Shown here piece by piece: positions 1-4,432 of a stretch of 5,655 bases of DNA. The notes below the pieces were generated by a model, which saw only the letters and a program-made list of their open reading frames with translations, did not search any database and was not told the DNA's origin. The stretch comes from Gammaproteobacteria bacterium (GTDB lineage Bacteria; Pseudomonadota; Gammaproteobacteria; Pseudomonadales; Halieaceae). The stretch lies in the NCBI GenBank assembly GCA_029859085.1, contig JAOUDU010000212.1, positions 1-5,655 of the forward strand, read 5' to 3'. Position numbers and translations under genes: made by a program. How positions within the stretch are numbered: position 1 is the stretch's first letter; each line of letters begins with the position of its first letter.

Positions 1-501
1 CTTGCCCTTATCGTGGTCGAAAAACACGCCGGGAGAACGATGCAGCTGGGACACGATAACCCGCTCGGTGCCGTTCACAACAAAGGTGCCGTTTTCGGTC
101 ATCAGGGGAATCTCCCCCATATAGACTTCCTGCTCCTTGATGTCCTTGATGGTCTTGTTGGCGGACTCCTTGTCATAGATGATCAGGCGAACCTTCACAC
201 GCAATGAGCAGGAGTAGGTGACGCCCCGCAACTGGCACTCGTTGACATCGAACACCGGGGTGCCCAGGTTGTAGTCCACATACTCAAGCGCAGCGTTGCC
301 GCTGTAGCTCACAATCGGGAATACAGACTTGAAAGCGGCATGCAGACCGTAGTCGCCACGCTGGTCCAGGGGAACACCCTGCTGGGTGAATTTCCGGTAA
401 GAATCCAATTGGATCGCAAGCAGGTAAGGCACATCCATTACCTTCGGCAGAATACCGAAATCCTTGCGAATACGTTTTTTCTCAGTGTACGAGTATGCCA
501 T
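1..501 (-). CDS. rpoB: RNA polymerase beta subunit RpoB, N-terminal part (cut by window edge)
   Basis: Beta subunit of DNA-dependent RNA polymerase, which forms half of the catalytic cleft. Only the first 167 codons are inside the window, and the frame is open to base 1. The start is ATG at 499-501, preceded five bases upstream by a GGGGAG ribosome-binding site (507-512). The protein begins [16 protein letters not shown], nearly identical to the E. coli beta N-terminus, and continues with [10 protein letters not shown] (60-69), [13 protein letters not shown] (123-135) and [15 protein letters not shown] (147-161). This part covers the start of the protrusion and lobe region. Val150 corresponds to E. 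coli Val146, a minor rifampicin-contact site, and is wild type; the main rifampicin region lies outside the window. Against E. coli there is a four-residue expansion near residues 42-49. It lies 218 nt downstream of rplL, behind an attenuator-like hairpin, so its expression is probably a fraction of rplL expression. Confidence 0.98.
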   Translation of the reverse strand, partial: MAYSYTEKKRIRKDFGILPKVMDVPYLLAIQLDSYRKFTQQGVPLDQRGDYGLHAAFKSVFPIVSYSGNAALEYVDYNLGTPVFDVNECQLRGVTYSCSLRVKVRLIIYDKESANKTIKDIKEQEVYMGEIPLMTENGTFVVNGTERVIVSQLHRSPGVFFDHDKGK

Positions 502-531
502 CAGTACTCCCCAGCGTGATTAGCTTTCAAC

Positions 532-544
532 CGCCCCGAGGGCG
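532..544 (-). other. small GC hairpin in the rpoB leader with adjacent A/U-rich stretch
   Basis: In the transcript CGCCC and GGGCG pair across a UCG loop, 30 nt upstream of the rpoB start codon. Just 5' of it the message reads CAAAAAUAAAUCG (complement of 544-555), an A/U-rich single-stranded stretch. Such a stretch could be an RNase E or S1 contact site near a translation start. The pairing is visible; the role is inference. Confidence 0.4.
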
Positions 545-558
545 ATTTATTTTTGCAA

Positions 559-572
559 CGACATCGATGTCG
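559..572. repeat. 14-bp perfect palindrome in the rplL-rpoB spacer
   Basis: The bases CGACATCGATGTCG are a perfect palindrome. As RNA it can form a 5-bp hairpin with a UCGA loop. It lies between the long hairpin at 579-628 and the rpoB leader hairpin at 532-544. No protein-binding site is recognised; it may simply add structure to the processed rpoB leader. Confidence 0.5.
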
Positions 573-578
573 CGGCAG

Positions 579-628
579 GTTGTCGAATGAATTCGACCCT
601 ACAGCAGGGTCGAATTGATTCGACCAAC
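579..628 (-). promoter_or_regulatory. long imperfect hairpin in the rplL-rpoB spacer, candidate RNase III processing site
   Basis: The two arms 590-599 and 607-616 are perfectly complementary over 10 bp around a 7-nt loop (600-606). After a single C-C mismatch (589/617), 583-588 pairs with 618-623. After a one-base bulge (624), 579-582 pairs with 625-628. That makes 20 base pairs with one mismatch and one bulge, about two helical turns, which is the size RNase III favours. In E. coli the rplL-rpoB spacer is known to be cut by RNase III, so the position fits. Alternative local hairpins are possible because the GTCGAAT motif and its complement alternate several times through the element. Confidence 0.65.
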
Positions 629-652
629 GAATCTTTGCTTCATTGAAGCGGG

Positions 653-684
653 AAAAGGCCGGCGGGCAAAAGCCCACCAGCCTT
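653..684 (-). terminator. intrinsic-terminator-like attenuator between rplL and rpoB
   Basis: In the transcript, 672-684 pairs with 655-667 in a continuous 13-bp stem (11 Watson-Crick and two G-U pairs) closed by a UUUU loop. The 3' side ends in UUUU (653-656), which then breaks into CCC. A GC-rich stem with a short U-tract is the form of an intrinsic terminator, and the interrupted U-tract suggests partial termination. In E. coli an attenuator at this place lets only a fraction of polymerases proceed from the ribosomal protein genes into rpoBC. The same job is inferred here. Confidence 0.75.
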
Positions 685-688
685 GTCC

Positions 689-710
689 CTGCCCGGCGTG
701 AACCGGGCAG
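689..710 (-). other. 8-bp hairpin just after the rplL stop codon
   Basis: CTGCCCGG and CCGGGCAG form a perfect 8-bp stem with a 6-nt loop, starting 9 nt after the rplL TAA. No U-tract follows on the transcript side, so it is not a terminator by itself. It could protect the rplL 3' end from exonucleases after processing, or add a pause ahead of the attenuator at 653-684. Confidence 0.6.
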
Positions 711-719
711 TTATTGCAC

Positions 720-1103
720 TTACTTGAGCTCGACAGTACCGCCGGCCTCTTCCAACTGCTTCTTGATGTCTTCAGCTTCGGCCTTGGAAGCACCTTCCTT
801 GATGGGGGAAGGAGCGCCGTCGACCAGGCCCTTGGCTTCTTTCAGGCCCAGGCCGGTTACCGCGCGCACAACCTTGATCACGTTGACTTTCTTGTCGCCA
901 GAGGCGGTCAGGATAACGTCGAACTCGGTCTGCTCTTCAGCAGCTGCGCCGGCGTCACCGCCGCCAGCAGGTGCAGCGGCAACGGCAACAGCCGCGGCAG
1001 CAGTTACACCAAACTTCTCTTCCATTGCGCTGATGAGCTCAACGATGTCCATTACGCTCATTTCAGCGATTGCGTTCAATATATCGTCTTTAGACAGAGC
1101 CAT
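720..1103 (-). CDS. rplL: 50S ribosomal protein L7/L12
   Basis: Stalk protein of the large ribosomal subunit, present as several dimers on L10, which recruits and activates translational GTPases including EF-Tu. The 127-residue product has the usual order: an N-terminal dimerisation and L10-binding helical hairpin (about 1-33, with [19 protein letters not shown] at 15-33), an Ala/Gly/Glu-rich flexible hinge (34-58), and a globular C-terminal domain (59-127) with the factor-binding GLGLKEAK at 84-91. It is six residues longer than the 121-residue E. coli protein, with the extra length in the hinge ([11 protein letters not shown] at 45-55). The ATG at 1101-1103 follows AGGAGA with an 8-nt gap, the strongest ribosome-binding site in the window, as expected for a protein needed in several copies per ribosome. 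It lies 48 nt after rplJ and ends in TAA. Confidence 0.98.
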   Translation of the reverse strand: MALSKDDILNAIAEMSVMDIVELISAMEEKFGVTAAAAVAVAAAPAGGGDAGAAAEEQTEFDVILTASGDKKVNVIKVVRAVTGLGLKEAKGLVDGAPSPIKEGASKAEAEDIKKQLEEAGGTVELK

Positions 1104-1151
1104 GACTCTTATCTCCTATTTAGCTGATTAAATATCCACTGCGGTGGCTTA

Positions 1152-1682
1152 TTACGCCGCCGCTTCCTTCTGATCGCGTACTGCTGCGAGTGTGCGAACC
1201 AGTTTTCCAGGTACTTCGTTCATTGTCTGAACCAGCTTCGTCACCGGCGCCTTCATAACACTCATCAACATCGAGAGTGCCTGGTCACGCGTGGGCATCT
1301 TAGCGAGAACATCCAACTGATCTGCACCCAGTATCTGGCCACTTACCGCCAGTGCCTTCACCTCGAAGTTTTTATTCTCCTTGGCGAATTCCTTAAAGAG
1401 TCGAGCCGCTGCACCCGGATCTTCCATAGAAAATCCGAACAGGGAGGGGCCGACCAACGAGTCGTTTACACACTCGTAGTCAGTTCCCACCAACGCCCGC
1501 CTTGCCAATGTGTTGCGCACTACACGCAGGGTCACACGGTTTTCGCGGGCGTTCTTACGCAGGGCTGTCATCCCGTCCACGGTCACGCCACGTGCATCGG
1601 CGATAACCAGGGACAGGGCACTGATGGCAGTCTCGTTAACCTCAGCTACGATCGCTTTCTTGTCTTCGAGTCCAATTGCCAC
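1152..1682 (-). CDS. rplJ: 50S ribosomal protein L10 (GTG start)
   Basis: L10 anchors L7/L12 dimers to the large subunit and, with L12, represses translation of its own message. The frame stays open upstream to 1829, but homology to L10 begins at [13 protein letters not shown] therefore choose the GTG at 1680-1682, which has GGAG (1691-1694) 8 nt ahead, giving 176 residues. Visible landmarks are [14 protein letters not shown] (28-41), the rRNA-binding [12 protein letters not shown] (52-63) and [15 protein letters not shown] (87-101). The E. coli protein has 165 residues; the extra 11 lie in the C-terminal L12-binding helix, where [11 protein letters not shown] (148-158) is followed directly by its near-repeat [11 protein letters not shown] (159-169). 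The gene ends in tandem TAATAA. A structured leader precedes it, and the weak GTG start next to the strong rplL site fits low L10 relative to L12. Confidence 0.96.
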   Translation of the reverse strand: MAIGLEDKKAIVAEVNETAISALSLVIADARGVTVDGMTALRKNARENRVTLRVVRNTLARRALVGTDYECVNDSLVGPSLFGFSMEDPGAAARLFKEFAKENKNFEVKALAVSGQILGADQLDVLAKMPTRDQALSMLMSVMKAPVTKLVQTMNEVPGKLVRTLAAVRDQKEAAA

Positions 1683-1690
1683 TGGAATTA

Positions 1691-1697
1691 CTCCTGG
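1691..1697 (-). promoter_or_regulatory. rplJ ribosome-binding site that decides the GTG start
   Basis: The transcript reads CCAGGAG followed by eight bases and then GTG (1682-1680). No other start codon in this frame near the L10 homology boundary has a purine-rich site at proper spacing. As I recall it, the E. coli rplJ site lies in a similar AATCCAGGAG context. Confidence 0.8.
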
Positions 1698-1710
1698 ATT
1701 GCTAAGTTGA

Positions 1711-1734
1711 GTACCGGTAAAACTATGCCGGTAC
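1711..1734 (-). other. 7-bp hairpin just upstream of the rplJ start
   Basis: GTACCGG (1711-1717) and CCGGTAC (1728-1734) are perfectly complementary around a 10-nt loop. The hairpin ends about 28 nt before the GTG, between the L10-binding element and the ribosome-binding site. It may be part of the translational control of rplJ, but that is inference. Confidence 0.55.
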
Positions 1735-1755
1735 CGCTTGCGTGGTGAACAAATC

Positions 1756-1852
1756 CACCATCTGCGTAGGTTTTGACCAGCCGCGGTTGTCACCGCGGTT
1801 TCGTCGCAATTAAGCCGACACCGACACACCTCGTCGCTGCTGGCGCCTACGG
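1756..1852 (-). promoter_or_regulatory. L10 autoregulatory mRNA leader (L10-L12 binding element)
   Basis: The transcript carries GACCGTAGG (5' arm, complement of 1846-1854), a central CTTAAT (complement of 1809-1814), and CCTACGCAGATGGTG (3' arm, complement of 1756-1770). The same three blocks, as I recall them, occur in the E. coli rplJ leader (GACCGCAGG, CUUAAU, CCUGCGUAGACGGUG). There L10-L12 binds a kinked internal loop and shuts off rplJ-rplL translation. GTAGG pairs with CCTAC, and the flanking ACC and GGT can pair across the unpaired GCAGA-type loop. Inside, CCAGC (1839-1843) pairs with GCTGG (1777-1781), and a 6-bp CCGCGG hairpin occupies 1781-1798. The distance between the arms is clearly longer than I recall for E. 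coli. An Rfam L10_leader covariance search would settle it. Confidence 0.82.
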
Positions 1853-1914
1853 TCTTTGATGGTCTTCAGTTCAAAGCTAAATAGGGTCAAAAACCCGAGC
1901 CTTCTCCAAAGACC
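1851..1914 (-). other. 8-bp complementary arms overlapping the L10 element
   Basis: GGTCTTTG in the transcript (complement of 1907-1914) is perfectly complementary to CAAAGACC (complement of 1851-1858), 48 nt apart. The second arm supplies the ACC used at the base of the L10-binding element, so the two pairings share bases. See the finding on alternative structures. Confidence 0.5.
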
Positions 1915-1922
1915 TCAAAGTG

Positions 1923-1954
1923 GACCGGTTGGGGCCCGATAGCCCTCGCCGGTC
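1923..1954 (-). other. GC-rich hairpin in the rplA-rplJ gap, third of three
   Basis: GACCGG (1923-1928) pairs with CCGGTC (1949-1954), and an inner GGGC (1932-1935) pairs with GCCC (1942-1945) around a 6-nt loop. No U-tract follows. It sits just before the A/U-richer stretch leading into the L10 leader. Confidence 0.5.
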
Positions 1955-1960
1955 TACAAC

Positions 1961-1980
1961 ACTCCCCATCCGTGGGGAGT
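1961..1980 (-). other. 7-bp hairpin in the rplA-rplJ gap, second of three
   Basis: ACTCCCC (1961-1967) and GGGGAGT (1974-1980) form a perfect 7-bp stem with a 6-nt loop. The transcript continues GTTGTAG, with no U-tract, so it is not a standard intrinsic terminator. It may stabilise the rplK-rplA 3' end or cause pausing. Confidence 0.55.
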
Positions 1981-1990
1981 CTTGAGGAAC

Positions 1991-2007
1991 CGCCCCTTTT
2001 GGGGGCG
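1991..2007 (-). other. 6-bp hairpin right after the rplA stop, first of three
   Basis: CGCCCC (1991-1996) and GGGGCG (2002-2007) pair around a 5-nt loop, starting six bases after the rplA TGA. All six pairs are G-C. No U-tract follows on the transcript side. Confidence 0.5.
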
Positions 2008-2013
2008 CTTCGA

Positions 2014-2709
2014 TCAACCTTCCAGCGAGCCCTGGTCAATAGTGACGCCGGGGCCCATGGTGGTGCTCAGGGTGACCTTTTTCAGGTAAACACCCTTGGC
2101 CGCGGCGGGCTTGCCCTTTTTCAGGTCCGCCAGCACAGCTTCGAGATTGCCTTTGATAGCGTCCAGCTCGAAACTGATCTTGCCTATACCACCGTGGATA
2201 ATGCCGTTCTTGTCGGTGCGGAAACGCATCTGGCCGGCCTTGGCATTCCTGACCGCTGTTTCCACGTCGGGGGTCACGGTGCCGGTCTTGGGGTTGGGCA
2301 TCAGGCCGCGGGGACCCAGTACCTGGCCCAGCTGGCCGACGACACGCATCGCGTCCGGGGAGGCGATGACAACATCAAAATCCATCATGCCGCCCTTGAT
2401 CTGCTCCGCCAGGTCTTCCATGCCCACCAGGTCGGCGCCCGCCGCTTTGGCCTTTTCGGCCGCTTCGCCCTGGGTGAAGACTGCCACACGGACCTCGCTG
2501 CCGGTACCAAACGGCAGGGTTGTCGCACCGCGCACACCCTGGTCTGATTTGCGCGCATCGACGCCGAGATTAACCGCGACTTCAACTGTCTCGTTGAACT
2601 TCACGGTAGAGAATTCCTTCAGCAGGCTGACCGCCTCTGCCAGTGGATATGCGCGGGTGGAGTCGACCTTTTCCCGGAATGCGCGCACGCGCTTGGATAA
2701 CTTGGCCAT
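2014..2709 (-). CDS. rplA: 50S ribosomal protein L1
   Basis: L1 binds 23S rRNA at the mobile L1 stalk, where deacylated tRNA leaves the E site. In E. coli it also represses translation of the rplK-rplA message. The 231-residue product (E. coli 234) starts [15 protein letters not shown]. It shows [14 protein letters not shown] (38-51), the family signature [15 protein letters not shown] (131-145), and the C-terminal rRNA contact TTMGPGV (216-222), whose T-M-G residues are the conserved RNA-binding core. The frame continues upstream to 2805, but homology and the site AGGGGG (2717-2722, 7-nt gap) place the start at ATG 2707-2709. That start shares one base with the rplK stop in the form TGATG, indicating translational coupling. 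The gene ends in TGA, followed by the long structured gap before rplJ. Confidence 0.98.
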   Translation of the reverse strand: MAKLSKRVRAFREKVDSTRAYPLAEAVSLLKEFSTVKFNETVEVAVNLGVDARKSDQGVRGATTLPFGTGSEVRVAVFTQGEAAEKAKAAGADLVGMEDLAEQIKGGMMDFDVVIASPDAMRVVGQLGQVLGPRGLMPNPKTGTVTPDVETAVRNAKAGQMRFRTDKNGIIHGGIGKISFELDAIKGNLEAVLADLKKGKPAAAKGVYLKKVTLSTTMGPGVTIDQGSLEG

Positions 2710-3143
2710 CAGATCACCCCCTCTACTTCGATACCGGCGGAGCGGGCGCTGCCCGCGATCGTGCGCACAGCGGCGTCCATGTCCGCAGCTGTCAGGTCGG
2801 GCCACTTCTGGGTGGCGACCTCTTCCAGCTGGGCGCGAGTGACCTTGCCCACCTTGCGGGTGTTCGGGGTGGCGGAACCCGACTGGATCTTCGCGACCTT
2901 GCGCAACAGGACCGCCGCGGGCGGGGTCTTCTTGATAAAGGTAAACGAACGATCACTGTAAACCGTGATCACTACCGGAATCGGCAGACCCGGCTCCATG
3001 CCCTGGGTCTCGGCGTTGAACGCCTTGCAGAATTCCATGATGTTGACGCCGTGCTGGCCCAGCGCCGGTCCCACGGGGGGACTGGGGTTGGCCTGGCCGG
3101 CCTTGACCTGCAGCTTTATATAAGCCTGTACTTTCTTAGCCAT
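2709..3143 (-). CDS. rplK: 50S ribosomal protein L11
   Basis: L11 binds the GTPase-associated region of 23S rRNA with L10, helps EF-G, EF-Tu and release factors work, and is needed for RelA activation in the stringent response. The 144-residue product (E. coli 142) begins [20 protein letters not shown]. The N-terminal domain carries the proline-rich thiostrepton and factor-contact segment ([20 protein letters not shown] at 20-39). The rRNA-binding C-terminal domain starts near residue 72 ([18 protein letters not shown], 73-90). ATG 3141-3143 has GGGAG (3151-3155) 7 nt ahead. A 135-nt leader separates it from nusG, and its TGA overlaps the rplA ATG by one base, so L11 and L1 are probably made in equal amounts. 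The C-terminal EGVI tail differs from E. coli; nothing suggests loss of function. Confidence 0.98.
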   Translation of the reverse strand: MAKKVQAYIKLQVKAGQANPSPPVGPALGQHGVNIMEFCKAFNAETQGMEPGLPIPVVITVYSDRSFTFIKKTPPAAVLLRKVAKIQSGSATPNTRKVGKVTRAQLEEVATQKWPDLTAADMDAAVRTIAGSARSAGIEVEGVI

Positions 3144-3278
3144 TGCTTCTCTCCCGGGTGCAAACGCCGTTGTACATACATACTCGGGCTCCCCATTGTG
3201 ACGGCCGAAGCCGTCGTTTGTTTAAGGGGTGGATAATCGGGGACAGACCCCGGTTTACCCACCCCGGTTTCTGGTCTG
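3144..3278 (-). promoter_or_regulatory. nusG-rplK leader, likely seat of L1 feedback control
   Basis: In E. coli L1 binds the rplK leader and represses rplK-rplA translation, so this 135-nt gap is where such a site should be. I see candidate structure but no L1 motif I can prove. There is a UUCG-capped hairpin at 3200-3215, and the GGGGAGCCCG (complement of 3184-3193) and CCCGGGAG (complement of 3151-3158) stretches near the start codon can partly pair. I found no convincing sigma70 promoter pair. Confidence 0.4.
3200..3215 (-). other. UUCG tetraloop hairpin in the rplK leader
   Basis: GACGGC and GCCGTC form a perfect 6-bp stem closed by a C(UUCG)G tetraloop in the transcript orientation, an exceptionally stable RNA hairpin. 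No U-tract follows (ACAATGG), so it is not a terminator. It may be a structural anchor of the rplK leader. Confidence 0.65.
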
Positions 3279-3280
3279 TC
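3242..3280 (-). other. 8-bp inverted repeat straddling the nusG stop
   Basis: GACAGACC (3242-3249) pairs with GGTCTGTC (3273-3280), and the pairing includes two bases of the nusG TGA codon. The 23-nt loop holds two direct copies of ACCGGGGT (transcript sense). There is no U-tract downstream. The likely role is 3'-end structure or pausing at the nusG-rplK boundary. Confidence 0.5.
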
Positions 3281-3812
3281 AGGCCTTCTCGACCTGACCA
3301 AACTCCAGCTCGACCGGAGTGGAACGACCAAAAATCAGCACCGCCACATTGAGGCGGCTCTTCTCGTAATTGACATCCTCGACGACGCCATTGAAGTCGT
3401 TGAAGGGCCCGTCGATTACCCTCACCATCTCGCCCGGCTCGAACAGGGTCTTGGGCCTCGGCGCCTCTACCCCTTCCTCGACCCGCTGCAGGATGGCGGC
3501 GGCCTCGGCCTCGGTAATCGGCGCCGGTGCATCCGCCTTGCCACCGATGAAACCCAGGACGCGCGGGGTTTCTTTCACCAGGTGCCAGGTTTCGTCGCCC
3601 AGCTCCATTTGTACCAGCACATAACCCGGGAAAAACTTGCGTTCGCTGCGGCGCTTCTGGCCGCCGCGCATTTCCACCACTTCCTCGGTAGGAACCAGAA
3701 TCTCGCCGAAACGGTCCTGCATACCATGCAGTTCGATACGCTCCTTCAAGGAGGCCGCCACCTTCTTTTCAAAACCTGAATAGGCGTGTACGACGTACCA
3801 ACGCATTGCCAT
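3279..3812 (-). CDS. nusG: transcription termination/antitermination factor NusG
   Basis: NusG binds the RNA polymerase clamp, suppresses pausing, helps Rho terminate, and links polymerase to the ribosome through S10. The 177-residue product has an N-terminal NGN domain (about 1-117) with [12 protein letters not shown] (4-15), [15 protein letters not shown] (40-54) and the polymerase-contact [13 protein letters not shown] (57-69). A linker follows, then the C-terminal KOW domain (about 124-177) with [18 protein letters not shown] (125-142) and IFGR (160-163), the loop that contacts S10 and Rho in E. coli. There are two possible ATGs, six bases apart. AAGGG (3820-3824) lies 7 nt from the first and 13 nt from the second, so I use the first. 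The gene starts 22 nt after secE, the usual tight secE-nusG pair, and ends in TGA. Confidence 0.98.
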   Translation of the reverse strand: MAMRWYVVHAYSGFEKKVAASLKERIELHGMQDRFGEILVPTEEVVEMRGGQKRRSERKFFPGYVLVQMELGDETWHLVKETPRVLGFIGGKADAPAPITEAEAAAILQRVEEGVEAPRPKTLFEPGEMVRVIDGPFNDFNGVVEDVNYEKSRLNVAVLIFGRSTPVELEFGQVEKA

Positions 3813-3834
3813 CGATTAACCCTTATTTAGTCTG

Positions 3835-4197
3835 TTAAGCAATTGCCAGTGAAACCAGCCAACCCAGCAAGGTGTCTAGTCCCCACAGGATCAGTGCCAC
3901 CAGCAATACAAATCCCACCACAATCATGGTGGTCTGCACGGTTTCCTGGCGGGTAGGCCAGACCACCTTGCGAATTTCAGTTCTCGAACCTTTCACCAGG
4001 GCCCAGAACGCGGCACCCTTGCTTGTTTGCAGGGCTACCAGCCCGGCCACCGCGGCCAACACGACAATGCCCAGGACCCGGTACAGCAGTGACTGATCGG
4101 CAAAATAGCTGTTGCCGACTACTGCCACCGCCACCAGGCAGAATACGATGACCCACTTGACCGAATCGAATCGGCTGGCGGTTGTTTCCACACTCAT
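3835..4197 (-). CDS. secE: preprotein translocase subunit SecE
   Basis: SecE clamps the SecY channel of the inner-membrane Sec translocon. The 120-residue product has three hydrophobic segments (about 14-30, 38-57 and 89-113), the three-helix form typical of gammaproteobacteria. The conserved cytoplasmic amphipathic motif RTEIRKVVWPTRQE (72-85) lies before the last helix, as in E. coli SecE. A GTG two codons upstream (4201-4203) is also in frame. AAGGGA (4206-4211) sits 8 nt from the ATG at 4195-4197 but only two bases from the GTG, so the ATG is the likely start. The gene follows tRNA-Trp by 59 nt with no terminator between them, and nusG follows 22 nt after its TAA. Confidence 0.96.
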   Translation of the reverse strand: MSVETTASRFDSVKWVIVFCLVAVAVVGNSYFADQSLLYRVLGIVVLAAVAGLVALQTSKGAAFWALVKGSRTEIRKVVWPTRQETVQTTMIVVGFVLLVALILWGLDTLLGWLVSLAIA

Positions 4198-4245
4198 TAA
4201 CACAATCCCTTAATATAAAGACGGCACCCACGCCGGGCGCCATCC

Positions 4246-4256
4246 CCTGCCATAAA

Positions 4257-4263
<7 letters not shown>
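4246..4263 (-). other. tRNA-Trp 3' trailer hairpin that can capture the CCA end
   Basis: CCTGCCA at the 3' end of the tRNA gene (complement of 4257-4263) is perfectly complementary to TGGCAGG (complement of 4246-4252) directly downstream, with a UUUA loop between. In the precursor these 7 bp would compete with the last three pairs of the acceptor stem. This may act in 3'-end maturation or may be chance. Confidence 0.5.
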
Positions 4264-4332
<69 letters not shown>

Positions 4333-4354
4333 AAATACCTCACTGAGACGACGA

Positions 4355-4384
4355 AGCCGAACTGCTTCTACAAGCGGTTCGGCT
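4355..4384 (-). other. 12-bp hairpin just upstream of tRNA-Trp
   Basis: AGCCGAAC (4355-4362) pairs with GTTCGGCT (4377-4384). After one C-A mismatch, GCTT (4364-4367) pairs with AAGC (4372-4375) around a 4-nt loop. It ends 22 nt before the tRNA 5' end and is followed by no U-tract. It could be a ribonuclease processing or 3'-end protection structure between tuf mRNA and the tRNA. Confidence 0.6.
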
Positions 4385-4394
4385 CGGTCCGGTT

Positions 4395-4420
4395 GGGGTC
4401 CGGGCCATAACCCGAACCCC
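4395..4420 (-). other. 10-bp GC hairpin after the tuf stop
   Basis: GGGGTCCGGG (4395-4404) pairs with CCCGAACCCC (4411-4420) with one G-U pair and a 6-nt loop, starting 12 nt after the tuf TAA. The stem resembles that of an intrinsic terminator, but the transcript continues AACCGG with no U-tract. Stabilisation of the tuf 3' end or weak pausing is more likely than termination. Confidence 0.6.
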
Positions 4421-4432
4421 TGGTTTCATCAA

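Larger units (their letters stand above)
1683..2013 (-). other. 331-nt gene-free rplA-rplJ leader region
   Basis: No protein gene is supported here. After the rplA stop the transcript forms three GC-rich hairpins in a row (2007-1991, 1980-1961, 1954-1923). Then comes an 8-bp complementary pair (1907-1914 with 1851-1858), the L10-binding element (1756-1852), a small TGGTG/CACCA hairpin (1743-1760), the hairpin at 1711-1734 and the rplJ ribosome-binding site. E. coli has a promoter in this gap; I see no convincing -35/-10 pair here. Confidence 0.8.

Noticed and set aside
643..1131. Long plus-strand open frames (162 and 137 codons) opposite rplL
   Set aside because: They are antisense to a certain rplL gene, rich in low-complexity Ala/Ser/Thr produced by reading L7/L12 codons backwards, and have no credible ribosome-binding site or family resemblance.
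1683..1829. Upstream extension of the L10 frame by 49 codons
   Set aside because: The extension overlaps the L10 leader RNA, has no similarity to L10 proteins, and the GTG at 1682 has proper ribosome-binding spacing.
1865..1900. TTGACC (transcript sense) as a -35 box for an rplJ promoter
   Set aside because: The hexamer about 17 nt downstream is GAAGAC, not a plausible -10. The GGGT-TTTTG-ACCC self-pairing explains the local pattern equally well.
2710..2805. Upstream extension of the L1 frame by 32 codons
   Set aside because: It lies inside rplK in another frame. L1 homology begins exactly at MAKLSKRV, with a good ribosome-binding site.
2096..2842. 248-codon plus-strand open frame opposite rplA and rplK
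   Set aside because: It is a high-GC shadow of two overlapping ribosomal protein genes, crosses their junction, and shows no domain or start signal.
3190..3235. TTAAAC and CACAAT as a promoter for rplK
   Set aside because: The spacing is 19 nt, neither hexamer is a good match, and the UUCG hairpin occupies the spacer.
4206..4220. TATATT as a -10 box for a secE promoter
   Set aside because: The hexamer at 17-nt spacing upstream is GCGCCC, unlike a -35 element. The A/T-rich run is better explained as the region around the secE ribosome-binding site.
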